Positions 1 to 6,608 of a DNA stretch of 7,286 nucleotides are shown one piece after another. The notes under the pieces were generated by a model. That model was not told where the DNA came from. It did not search any database and was given only the letters and a program-made list of their open reading frames with translations. A program made the position numbers and the translations under genes. The stretch is from an uncultured Methylococcaceae bacterium. GTDB taxonomy: Bacteria > Pseudomonadota > Gammaproteobacteria > Methylococcales > Methylomonadaceae. The stretch is from positions 1 through 7,286 of the forward strand of contig CAIVAH010000162.1 in NCBI GenBank assembly GCA_903903765.1, written 5' to 3'. How positions within the stretch are numbered: position 1 is the first letter of the stretch; each line of letters opens with the position of its first letter.

Positions 1-675
1 CCCATTTCTTGTATGCAATTTTATGGGCGTTTGGGCCTAAAGGTGCGGCATATCTTAGATACCAAATTGTTATCCGGTGTGTTGTATGACGTGGATATGC
101 GTTTACGGCCCAATGGTAACTCGGGATTATTGGTTACCCAGATTCATACTTATGCGCAGTATTTACATGATGAAGCATGGACATGGGAGCATCAAGCTTT
201 AGTGCGTGGCCGATTTATAGCCGGTGATATAAATTTAAAAACAGCTTATGCAGTCATCCGCGCTCGTATATTAAGTTTGCCTAGAGATTTAGAAAACTTA
301 AAAACTGAAGTGCGAGATATGCGCGAGAAAATGCGGACTGCCTTAGCAACTAAAGCACAAAATCAGTTTGATTTAAAGCACAGCCAAGGTGGTATTGTTG
401 ATATTGAGTTTATGGTGCAGTTTGGTGTATTAGCAAACGCTGCAACATATCCTGTGTTGACGCTTTATACCGATAATGTGCGTTTATTAACTACGCTAGA
501 AGCCGTTGGCTTTTTTACTAAAGATCAAGCCGATTTATTAACTAAAGCTTATTGTATTTACCGAGATACCGGACACCAGCAGGTTTTACAAGGTGAGAGT
601 GTACTGGTTAATTCACAAACAGTGGCTGAGTTAAGTCAACAAGTGATTCAGGTGTGGCAGCGAGTTATGGGGTAA
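1..675 (+). CDS. glnE: Glutamine synthetase adenylyltransferase/deadenylase, C-terminal part (5' end off window)
   Basis: GlnE controls nitrogen assimilation in the cytoplasm by adding AMP to, or removing it from, glutamine synthetase in response to the PII protein. The frame is open from base 1, so the first Met at 13 is internal and about three quarters of the roughly 950-residue protein is missing. Counting that Met as 1, the C-terminal nucleotidyltransferase half is recognisable from GVLYDVDMRLRPNG (22-35), the stretch EAWTWEHQALVRGR, and GGIVDIEFMVQ, a strongly conserved GlnE signature. The SDLD metal-binding motif of this domain should lie just upstream, outside the window. The last 80 or so residues match the helical C-terminal region of the family. 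The frame ends with TAA at 673-675 and shows no break. The next gene follows after 4 nt, suggesting co-transcription. Identification is from motif recognition and is firm. Confidence 0.95.
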   Translation, partial: PISCMQFYGRLGLKVRHILDTKLLSGVLYDVDMRLRPNGNSGLLVTQIHTYAQYLHDEAWTWEHQALVRGRFIAGDINLKTAYAVIRARILSLPRDLENLKTEVRDMREKMRTALATKAQNQFDLKHSQGGIVDIEFMVQFGVLANAATYPVLTLYTDNVRLLTTLEAVGFFTKDQADLLTKAYCIYRDTGHQQVLQGESVLVNSQTVAELSQQVIQVWQRVMG

Positions 676-679
676 TCTT

Positions 680-1423
680 TTGAAATTTATCCCACTATTG
701 TTATTACTATTACTGGCTTTGTTTGGTATTAGCGTTGAATTAAATCCTAACGCTCAAGCATGGCAATTGTTAGTCGGTTTCCATGCTGCCGGATTGGTTG
801 CATTTACGTGTGTGTCTGTATGGGGAGCTAAGCAATTGTCAAAAATAAAACGGTATGGGTTTATGGGTTTACAATTATTAGCATTTCGAATTGCGTATTT
901 CCCGATTGTCGTTTTTTCAGCGACTGTATCTTGCTACACAGAATTATTGTTTGATGCTTTCGGGTTTGATGTGCCTTTAAAAATATTCCCTGAGCTGTTT
1001 GTGAGTGCGGCAGTCTTTTTTGCACTAATGAGTTACGCGCTATTTTGGGCACTAAAGGGCCGGTTTGCTGTACAGGCCTTAATAGTGATTTTAGGCTGGC
1101 CTGCAGTGCTTATTTCTTTTGCTAATCAGCAAGATTTAATTATCTTACCTGATAATAATTGGGCAGATTTGCAATTGCCTACGGTAGGTTTGCCGCATTC
1201 TAATCCTTACGGTGCGGCTCTTAAGGCTAATAATAGTTTGGGTCAAAAGATGATTGGATTGTCAGGGTATGTGCTTTATGATCATATCCCCAATTCGCCT
1301 TGGGCTCGGGCAGTGCAGGGTACTTTGGAACAAGCTTATTTAAAGCATCCTGACGGTAATGCTCATGATCAATTAACCTATCATTATGCGGCGTTTTTAG
1401 CCGCGCATCGAGCTACTTGGTAA
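680..1423 (+). CDS. Unrecognised multi-pass membrane protein downstream of glnE
   Basis: I do not recognise this 247-residue protein. It begins with TTG at 680. The next in-frame ATG is residue 62, which would remove the first two membrane segments, so TTG is preferred. A GGGG run at 669-672 lies 7 nt upstream as a weak ribosome site, inside the end of glnE, and translational coupling is likely. By eye there are about five membrane segments: residues 3-19 (a poly-Leu stretch that could also be a signal anchor), 30-48, 62-85, 102-125 and 129-148. A polar tail of about 95 residues follows, with GLPHSNPYG (170-178) and several His and Tyr residues. No catalytic motif was identified. The AT-rich codon use matches glnE, so it looks native to this locus rather than part of the glycan block to the right. 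Function unknown; that it is a real gene is likely from its length, composition and spacing. Confidence 0.8.
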   Translation: MKFIPLLLLLLLALFGISVELNPNAQAWQLLVGFHAAGLVAFTCVSVWGAKQLSKIKRYGFMGLQLLAFRIAYFPIVVFSATVSCYTELLFDAFGFDVPLKIFPELFVSAAVFFALMSYALFWALKGRFAVQALIVILGWPAVLISFANQQDLIILPDNNWADLQLPTVGLPHSNPYGAALKANNSLGQKMIGLSGYVLYDHIPNSPWARAVQGTLEQAYLKHPDGNAHDQLTYHYAAFLAAHRATW

Positions 1424-1473
1424 AGCTTAAGTTATGGACTTATAATCTTAAAGGCGCTTTACAATTAGTACAG

Positions 1474-1722
1474 TTATTGGTTGAGCGTATCGCCGATTAA
1501 TCGTTGTAGATTGGTATTATAGAGGAGTGGTTTAGGTTTACTGGTTAATACAATGACAATCACTGCAATAATCTGGGTAGTCATCATCATACCGATGCTG
1601 ATCTTGGAATTATGTTGGGCACTGTGCTGAAATGTAATGGGGAGTCCGGTAGCGGGTTTTAGGGACGTTGTTAAACATTTTAATGAGTAAACTAAATATT
1701 TTATTGTGCTTCTAATTGTTTT
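1474..1722 (-). pseudogene. Unassigned minus-strand open frame, possible gene remnant
   Basis: On the minus strand the frame is open from 1722 to the TAA at 1476-1474, 82 codons, bounded upstream by a TAA at 1725-1723. It has no ATG, GTG or TTG before three consecutive ATG codons beginning at 1590, which leave only 38 residues. No Shine-Dalgarno sequence precedes them. The translation reads like a protein rather than noise: a short hydrophobic run TTQIIAVIVIVLT followed by a basic, polar tail ending RLIGDTLNQ. It could be the 3' end of a decayed gene, a very small membrane protein, or a chance open frame. I recognise no family. Confidence 0.25.
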
Positions 1723-1725
1723 TTA

Positions 1726-1774
1726 GGAGTGCAACTTTGTTGTTAGGTAATCTACCCTAAAAGATTGCACCTCC
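1726..1774. repeat. Imperfect long inverted repeat (hairpin)
   Basis: The left arm GGAGTGCAACTTT (1726-1738) pairs with AAAGATTGCACCTCC (1760-1774), with single unpaired bases at A1764 and C1770. The inner part TTAGG/CCTAA-like (1743-1747 with 1756-1760) offers alternative pairing, so most of the 49 nt can fold. Neither side has a proper T run: the plus strand continues ACCTTATTCTATTT and the minus strand is A-rich. It is therefore a poor intrinsic terminator and may be a REP-like element or a remnant end of a mobile element. No second copy is seen in the window. Confidence 0.45.
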
Positions 1775-1990
1775 ACCTTATTCTATTTCCTGCCCACAGC
1801 TATTAAAGTTCTCATACTAAGATTAAAAGTTCTTGAGAATAAGTTTTAGTAAACATACAAAATAGTTGTCTGTCTTTATGATGAGAATTTAGAGGCTTAC
1901 TAATACCTTGGGTAGTGGTCTTAATGTAATTTGTGTGACTAAAGTTTAGCACTCTTTACCGGTGCATGTGAGGCCGGTTGGGTTCTTAAT

Positions 1991-2019
1991 TTGACAGATT
2001 AGTTATTCGCTCATAGTAT
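1991..2019 (+). promoter_or_regulatory. Sigma70-type promoter of the beta-glucosidase gene
   Basis: A perfect TTGACA -35 box (1991-1996) is followed after 17 nt by TAGTAT (2014-2019), which keeps the T1, A2, A5 and T6 positions of the -10 consensus. Transcription would start near 2026, giving a leader of about 28 nt before the ATG at 2054. The near-palindrome TATGTGCGCATA (2017-2028) overlaps the -10 box and the start site and could be an operator. The assignment rests on consensus only. Confidence 0.6.
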
Positions 2020-2043
2020 GTGCGCATAATAATGTATTGCTTT

Positions 2044-2047
2044 AGGA
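2044..2047 (+). promoter_or_regulatory. Ribosome binding site fixing the beta-glucosidase start
   Basis: AGGA lies 6 nt before the ATG at 2054. The alternative in-frame ATG at 2081 (residue 10) has no comparable site upstream, so the longer start is preferred, although the conserved GH1 fold begins only near residue 15. Confidence 0.55.
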
Positions 2048-2053
2048 ATTACC

Positions 2054-3415
2054 ATGAAAGCCATTATCACACCATCTTCCATGCTTAATCTGGATTTACC
2101 CTCTGGATTCATTTGGGGGGCATCCACGTCTAGCTATCAGATTGAAGGTGCGACCAATCAGGATGGTCGTGGTGCCAGTGTTTGGGATACTTTTTGTAAA
2201 ATGAAGGATCGAATTGCTAATGGGCAGTCTGGTGATGAAGCCTGTGATCATTATCACCGATATGGTGAAGACATTCGGTTGTTGACTGAGTTGGGCATTC
2301 AGGCTTATCGGTTCTCCATTGCTTGGCCGAGGGTTTTACCCCATGGCCGTGGCGCCCCTAATGAAAAGGGGCTGGATTTTTATGATCGGTTGATCGATGG
2401 TTTGTTGGAGGTGGGGATTGATCCATGCATTTGCCTTTATCACTGGGATTTGCCTCAAGCCCTAGCGGATTTAGGCGGCTGGACTAATCGTGATAGCCGT
2501 GGTTGGTTTGCTGATTACGCCATGTTGGTGGCGCGTCGTTATGGTGATAGAGTCAAACGTTGGGCCACGTTTAACGAGCAGAACGTTTCAACTCTGTGTG
2601 GTTTTCAGTGGGGGTGGAGTCCACCGTTGTCAACCGAGCTTTCTAATTATTACAAAGCAGTTCATCATCAGAACTTGGCCCATGGTACGGGTATAGACGT
2701 TTTGCGCTCGCTAGTTCCCAATGCTTCTTTGGGTGTTATTCATAATTGCCAACCCGTTTTTGCACAGCAATACGATATAGACCATCAGCCTGCTGTAGAG
2801 CTTATGAATACTCATTGGAACCAGATTTTCCCCGATCCGCAGATTCTAGGTGTGTATCCTGCGTCATGCATTAGTGATATCGAGCCTTATATAATGGCCG
2901 GCGATCTAAGTCTGATTTGCCGTCCCTTAGATTGGTTCGGACTTAACTATTATGGGCCTCTGTGGGCCAAGATCGATCCGAGTTGTGGTTTGGGCTTTCA
3001 CTTTGGCGCGTTTCCGGAAGGATCACGGCATTCAGAATTAAATTGGTCAGTTGATCCGGAACAATTCAAGCAAGAATTGTTGTACATTCATCACCGTTAT
3101 AATTTGCCAATCTACGTCACCGAAAATGGCTGTGGTAGTGAAAAGGAACAAGCCGATGACAACGGCTTTGTCCAAGATGAACATCGCCTCAATTATTTGC
3201 AAGATCATGCAGTGGCCATGGCCGAGGCTGTGCACGAAGGTGCGGATGTGCGTGGCTATTACGTTTGGTCGCTATTAGATAACTTTGAATGGAACGCCGG
3301 TTATCAAAGTCGTTTCGGCATCGTGAGGGTGGATTTTGATACCCAGCGGCGGACACCTAAAGCCTCTGCTCGTTGGTATGCTGAGTTGATCGAAGCCAAT
3401 CGTGATGAATATTAG
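2054..3415 (+). CDS. Family 1 glycoside hydrolase, beta-glucosidase type
   Basis: This is a retaining beta-glycosidase of GH1 (TIM barrel), 453 residues, the full usual length. There is no signal peptide, so it probably acts in the cytoplasm on beta-glucosides, cellobiose-like oligosaccharides or related beta-glycosides. Visible family landmarks: FIWGASTSSYQIEG (19-32, glycone-binding Gln29), LYHWDLP (128-134, His130), the acid/base motif TFNEQN with Glu175, NYYG (298-301, Tyr300), the nucleophile motif YVTENG with Glu357, and VWSLLDNFEW (404-413, glycone-contacting Glu412 and Trp413), followed by RFGIVRVD. All expected catalytic and sugar-binding residues are present. The residue after the acid/base Glu is Gln instead of the nearly universal Pro. 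The gene has its own promoter and converges on the membrane glycosyltransferase gene with 3 nt between stops. Its GC content seems higher than that of glnE. Exact substrate (glucoside, galactoside, fucoside) cannot be deduced. Confidence 0.93.
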   Translation: MKAIITPSSMLNLDLPSGFIWGASTSSYQIEGATNQDGRGASVWDTFCKMKDRIANGQSGDEACDHYHRYGEDIRLLTELGIQAYRFSIAWPRVLPHGRGAPNEKGLDFYDRLIDGLLEVGIDPCICLYHWDLPQALADLGGWTNRDSRGWFADYAMLVARRYGDRVKRWATFNEQNVSTLCGFQWGWSPPLSTELSNYYKAVHHQNLAHGTGIDVLRSLVPNASLGVIHNCQPVFAQQYDIDHQPAVELMNTHWNQIFPDPQILGVYPASCISDIEPYIMAGDLSLICRPLDWFGLNYYGPLWAKIDPSCGLGFHFGAFPEGSRHSELNWSVDPEQFKQELLYIHHRYNLPIYVTENGCGSEKEQADDNGFVQDEHRLNYLQDHAVAMAEAVHEGADVRGYYVWSLLDNFEWNAGYQSRFGIVRVDFDTQRRTPKASARWYAELIEANRDEY

Positions 3416-3418
3416 ATT

Positions 3419-5425
3419 CTACGGAACTAGCGGCTGGGTTTGACAATAGGCGTAGTTGCTTGCGCCGATAGGTGATGTCAACGTACGGCAATTAGCTTTA
3501 TCTAGCGCCAGTCCGGATTGGGCAAGTGTTATGACTGTATTATGTTCATCCGTGACTATGTGTAGTGACATAACCGGCCCCGGGTTATTTTTGATGGCTT
3601 CGGTAAAGATCTTCCGAAAGCCATGGGTGGGGTCTTCGCTAAGTTTGAAGGTACTGTCGATCCGATAAAAGTGCATCGTTTTTGGAAATGCCGGAATAAG
3701 GAACGACAAAGGCTCATGTCCTGACAATAACACTAATGTTTGTTCCGGTTTGGTAATATCTCCAATCCCCTGAATCTTTAACGCCTGTTCTTCCCAAGGA
3801 ACGCGAATCCAGTTGCCGGGTTTGGTTGTTGCGACCAATACTACCATCAAACTTAAAGCAATATACCGGCGTACATTCTCACCAAAAGGCAGTAAGCCTA
3901 TGGAGGCGGTCATTAACAACGGCGCGAGTATTTCCAAAGGTACTAGATAACGGTATATGGCAAACAAGGGTACCCACACCACGCAAACTAGAATAGTAGC
4001 GGACAGCAGCCAGCCTGTTGGCGGAAGACGGGTAAGTGCTTTAGTCGGTTTGATCTTAATCCAAGCCGCTATTGCCAAGGGTATAAGGATAGATAGTGCC
4101 AATATTCGAAAATCGCGAAACTCAATTTCGCCAACTAATTTCGTGTCGAAGCTAAAACGATAGATCAGTAGTAGTTTTTCGGTTAAAGAATGAGGAAGAA
4201 AGCCTTCGTCGCGGTAGGGAATTGGTAAGCCCCAAGGTGATTTGAACAGCTGGTTAAAATAGGGGAACAGTGGGTTTCCATATACTTGCCATAAATGCCA
4301 AGCCCAATATCCGCCACTGATGGCGAAACCTGCCAATACACCGATGCCAAACCAAAATGCCACAGAGATACGGCGTATCCAAGGAAGCTTCGTAAATAGG
4401 AAAGCGCCGCAAAGTCCGATGCAATAAATTACCATGGGCTGCTTCAAGCCAAACGTTAATCCGACCGGAATACCCGCTGTCATGCCCCAGATCATAACGT
4501 TGATCCATCGCCCCTTAGCTAGCTGATCCCATTTTACAAGTACCAGCAACACCGAGATCAAAACACCCAAACTCAATACGTTGTCGTAGAATACCGTGCC
4601 GATTTCAGACCAGCTACCGGCGCCTAATACTCCCGTTAAGGCGGTGGCAATGGATAACGTAAGCCGGTAGCGAGCATTTGATAAGCTAAACAACCGCCAA
4701 GCGATGGCAAATAGGACTAAGAAATTCAAGCCATGGATCATGCCTAGGGCAAATCCGATGACAGATGCCGATAGATGTTCGGCGACCAAGGCATAGGGTG
4801 CGTCTAAGACGGGATTGTAGAAACTAGCAAGCTGACCGACCAGTAGGTCACGCCCTACCAAGTTGTTGACGAAGGCCCAGCCGTTGTACCAGTGGTAATT
4901 GCGTAAATCCCAGTTCGCGTCCATGCCTTGCCATAGCGCAATCGCACCAAAAGTTAGGCAAACCAGCAAACTTAGTGGATAGATGAGTTTGGGAATTGGC
5001 TCGTGATTTTGTATGCTTGTTTCGGCGATCTTGGGCTTAAATACGATATGTAGGGAACTTAGGTAATTGAAAAATAGTCCGCCCAGAGAACCCGCTGCTG
5101 TCGCTAAGGCTGGCATCCAGAAATAGGGGAAAAACTGCGTCACTATTAAGGTGTATACCGCAAAATTGACGGCACCTCCAAATGCGTTTGTGGCTAGGAA
5201 GGTGGCCCACTCTTGTAATAGGCCCTTGCCGCTATCCTCAAAGGTATAGAGACGGTTCATCCACCAAGTAAATGTCACTGCCATAAGAAAGGACAGTGCT
5301 TTGGCAGATAAAGGTGACAGTCCCATACCCCAGATAGAAGTATAAAGGATGGTCATGTCAACAAACAGACCACCAATACCTACCAGACCAAAACGCCAAA
5401 TTGAAGCTGGGTTGCGTGAACTCAT
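3419..5425 (-). CDS. GtrA-like flippase domain fused to a GT-C-like membrane glycosyltransferase
   Basis: A large inner-membrane protein, 668 residues from the ATG at 5425. A TTG two codons upstream (5431) gives 670; ATG is preferred because neither has a good ribosome site. The numbering here counts from the TTG. Residues 12-132 form a four-segment GtrA-like domain (RFGLVGIGGLFVD near the start, ALSFLMAVTFTWWMNRLYTF, then FNYLSSLHIVFK). GtrA proteins are thought to flip undecaprenyl-phosphate-linked sugars. After a polar linker (133-148) come about ten further membrane segments. The first large external loop carries DANWDLRNYHWYN (171-183); Asp and His/Tyr residues in this position resemble the acidic catalytic loop of GT-C transferases. 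From about 540 to the end is a soluble, probably periplasmic, domain. It sits 10 nt after the stop of the polyprenyl-phosphate glycosyltransferase gene, so the two are very likely co-translated and act on the same lipid-linked sugar. The GtrA part is confident; the transferase role is inferred from topology and the loop motif. Confidence 0.85.
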   Translation of the reverse strand: MSSRNPASIWRFGLVGIGGLFVDMTILYTSIWGMGLSPLSAKALSFLMAVTFTWWMNRLYTFEDSGKGLLQEWATFLATNAFGGAVNFAVYTLIVTQFFPYFWMPALATAAGSLGGLFFNYLSSLHIVFKPKIAETSIQNHEPIPKLIYPLSLLVCLTFGAIALWQGMDANWDLRNYHWYNGWAFVNNLVGRDLLVGQLASFYNPVLDAPYALVAEHLSASVIGFALGMIHGLNFLVLFAIAWRLFSLSNARYRLTLSIATALTGVLGAGSWSEIGTVFYDNVLSLGVLISVLLVLVKWDQLAKGRWINVMIWGMTAGIPVGLTFGLKQPMVIYCIGLCGAFLFTKLPWIRRISVAFWFGIGVLAGFAISGGYWAWHLWQVYGNPLFPYFNQLFKSPWGLPIPYRDEGFLPHSLTEKLLLIYRFSFDTKLVGEIEFRDFRILALSILIPLAIAAWIKIKPTKALTRLPPTGWLLSATILVCVVWVPLFAIYRYLVPLEILAPLLMTASIGLLPFGENVRRYIALSLMVVLVATTKPGNWIRVPWEEQALKIQGIGDITKPEQTLVLLSGHEPLSFLIPAFPKTMHFYRIDSTFKLSEDPTHGFRKIFTEAIKNNPGPVMSLHIVTDEHNTVITLAQSGLALDKANCRTLTSPIGASNYAYCQTQPLVP

Positions 5426-5435
5426 TGCCAATTAA

Positions 5436-6383
5436 TTATTTGCGATTGGGCCAGTTGGGTGCAGAGATAGCGAGATAAGCAAGACGCTTAATTTCTTGCC
5501 GGGATCTGGTTACGCTATCAAGGATGAAGCCGCAAGTTAGTGACAAGAAGGCCAAAAGCATAATAGATGCCGATAAAATAGCCGTTGGGAAACGAGGCAC
5601 TAAACCGGTGTTTAAGTATTCCAATAGAACTGGGAAAGCCAGTCCTAAAGCTAATGTGACTAGAGTGAAGCTAAGCCCCCCGAAGAACCATAAGGGTCGC
5701 TCTTCTTTAATAAGCACCATGATCGTAAATAAAATACGGATGCCGTCTCGTAAGGTATTTAACTTTGACTGAGAACCATCGGGGCGTTCTTTGTAGGGGG
5801 TGGGTAATTCAGCTGTTTTCATGCGAAGTTCTAGGGCATGAATAGTGAGTTCGGTTTCAATTTCAAAGCCTTTTGCTAAGGCGGGGAAGGATTTTACGAA
5901 GCGACGCGAGAAAACTCGGTAACCTGATAGCATGTCGGTGAACTGTCTGCCAAAAGTTATGGCGACCATTTGAGTCAACATGACATTACCAAACCGGTGG
6001 CCGAAACGGTAAGCTTCTTTAATGGTACTGATGCGGACACCGTTAACCATATCAAGTTGACCATCCAATAGTTGGCTTACCATTTTAGGAGCGGCAGAAC
6101 TGTCGTAAGTGTCATCGCCGTCAACTAATACATAGACGTCGGCATCGATGTCACTGAACATTCGACGCATTACATTGCCCTTGCCGGGAAATGGTTCAAA
6201 GCCGACGATGGCTCCTGCTTCGGCCGCTACTTCGGCAGTGCGGTCGGTGGAATTATTGTCGTATACGTAAATCTTTGCGCTAGGTAGTGCAGTCTGAAAG
6301 CCTTTCACGACCGCATAGATAGCCACTTCCTCATTGTAACAAGGCACGATAACCGCAATATTGATACCAACAAAATCATTCAT
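5436..6383 (-). CDS. Polyprenyl-phosphate glycosyltransferase, GtrB/DPM-synthase type (GT2)
   Basis: A GT-A fold family 2 enzyme predicted to transfer a sugar from a nucleotide donor to undecaprenyl phosphate at the cytoplasmic face of the inner membrane. In 315 residues it shows VIVPCYNEE (11-19), YDNNSTDRT (41-49), the metal-binding DGDD (88-91), MLSGYRVFSRR (151-161), FEIETELTIHALE (173-185) and the acceptor-side motif YKERPDGSQSKL (197-208). Two C-terminal membrane segments follow (about 231-255 and 266-290), as in GtrB. The start is the ATG at 6383, with GGGGG at 6392-6388 only 4 nt upstream as ribosome site. It is the first gene of a two-gene unit with the GtrA/GT-C fusion, which would flip and use its product. 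UDP-glucose is the donor for classical GtrB and GDP-mannose for DPM synthases; the sequence does not decide between them. A symbol is withheld for that reason. Confidence 0.93.
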   Translation of the reverse strand: MNDFVGINIAVIVPCYNEEVAIYAVVKGFQTALPSAKIYVYDNNSTDRTAEVAAEAGAIVGFEPFPGKGNVMRRMFSDIDADVYVLVDGDDTYDSSAAPKMVSQLLDGQLDMVNGVRISTIKEAYRFGHRFGNVMLTQMVAITFGRQFTDMLSGYRVFSRRFVKSFPALAKGFEIETELTIHALELRMKTAELPTPYKERPDGSQSKLNTLRDGIRILFTIMVLIKEERPLWFFGGLSFTLVTLALGLAFPVLLEYLNTGLVPRFPTAILSASIMLLAFLSLTCGFILDSVTRSRQEIKRLAYLAISAPNWPNRK

Positions 6384-6503
6384 TTAACCCCCATATTAAT
6401 TAAATGGATATATGACAAGGAAACCCGATCTAGAAAATGATATGATCGTAAGTCCTTAACTCTTCAGCGTCATGAGGAATTTAGAATTTATTTAAATTAA
6501 AAT

Positions 6504-6530
6504 CTTATAATTTTCATAGGTTATTATAAG
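6504..6530. repeat. Inverted repeat, 8-bp perfect arms
   Basis: CTTATAAT (6504-6511) and ATTATAAG (6523-6530) are perfectly complementary across an 11-nt spacer. The stem is nearly all A/T, too weak for a terminator, so a protein-binding operator is the more natural reading. It lies about 120 nt upstream of the GT2 start and 265 nt upstream of ilvE. Confidence 0.4.
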
Positions 6531-6560
6531 GAAAAAGACATAAAAGTGTAATTTTTTATA

Positions 6561-6586
6561 GTTAGCGCCTTAAGTAGGTTGCTAAC
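6561..6586. repeat. Inverted repeat GTTAGC/GCTAAC
   Basis: GTTAGC (6561-6566) and GCTAAC (6581-6586) are perfect 6-bp arms, with CCT (6568-6570) and AGG (6576-6578) pairing inside. Neither strand shows a T run after the stem, so it is not a standard terminator. The right arm overlaps the -35 of a possible plus-strand promoter, as expected of an operator. Another GCTAAC occurs at 6690-6695. Confidence 0.4.
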
Positions 6587-6608
6587 ATTAACTTTGAGAG
6601 TTTATAGG
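6579..6608 (+). promoter_or_regulatory. Possible promoter for ilvE
   Basis: TTGCTA (6579-6584) and TATAGG (6603-6608) are 18 nt apart, each matching four of six consensus positions. A start near 6615 would give ilvE a leader of about 180 nt. The match is modest and AT-rich sequence produces such pairs by chance. Confidence 0.25.

Larger units (their letters stand above)
1424..2053. other. 630-nt gap between the membrane-protein gene and the beta-glucosidase gene
   Basis: No gene with a convincing start lies here. What can be seen: a minus-strand frame open for 82 codons (1722-1477); an imperfect hairpin at 1726-1774; three copies of a TTCTCA/TGAGAA box (1809-1815, 1834-1839, 1881-1887); a 5-bp GC-rich inverted repeat ACCGG/CCGGT (1958-1962 and 1974-1978); and a promoter at 1991-2019 for the hydrolase gene. 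I found no clear intrinsic terminator for the glnE transcript, since no strong GC stem is followed by a T run. Composition is AT-rich. Confidence 0.6.

Noticed and set aside
1441..1500. Plus-strand stretch after the membrane-protein gene that reads like a protein C-terminus, suggesting a frameshift extension
   Set aside because: It is codon-aligned antisense to the minus-strand open frame and would need a frame change exactly at an otherwise clean TAA; nothing supports this.
1553..1630. 25-codon plus-strand frame encoding a very hydrophobic peptide
   Set aside because: The nearest Shine-Dalgarno-like AGAGGAG ends 25 nt before the ATG, and the frame is antisense to the longer minus-strand open frame, so hydrophobicity is probably incidental.
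1809..1888. Three TTCTCA/TGAGAA boxes as regulator sites or a small repeat array
   Set aside because: Six- to seven-base matches at irregular spacing in AT-rich DNA are easily random; no relation to a promoter is visible.
1930..1975. CRP-type site (TGTGA half-sites) before the hydrolase promoter
   Set aside because: Neither TGTGA has a matching TCACA half at the required spacing.
1958..1990. ACCGG/CCGGT stem as an intrinsic terminator
   Set aside because: Only 5 bp with an 11-nt loop, and the bases after it (TTGGGTTCTTAATTT) are not a proper T run.
3051..4163. Several 62-75-codon frames inside and opposite the hydrolase and glycosyltransferase genes
   Set aside because: They overlap strongly supported genes in other frames, lack ribosome sites and show no recognisable domains.
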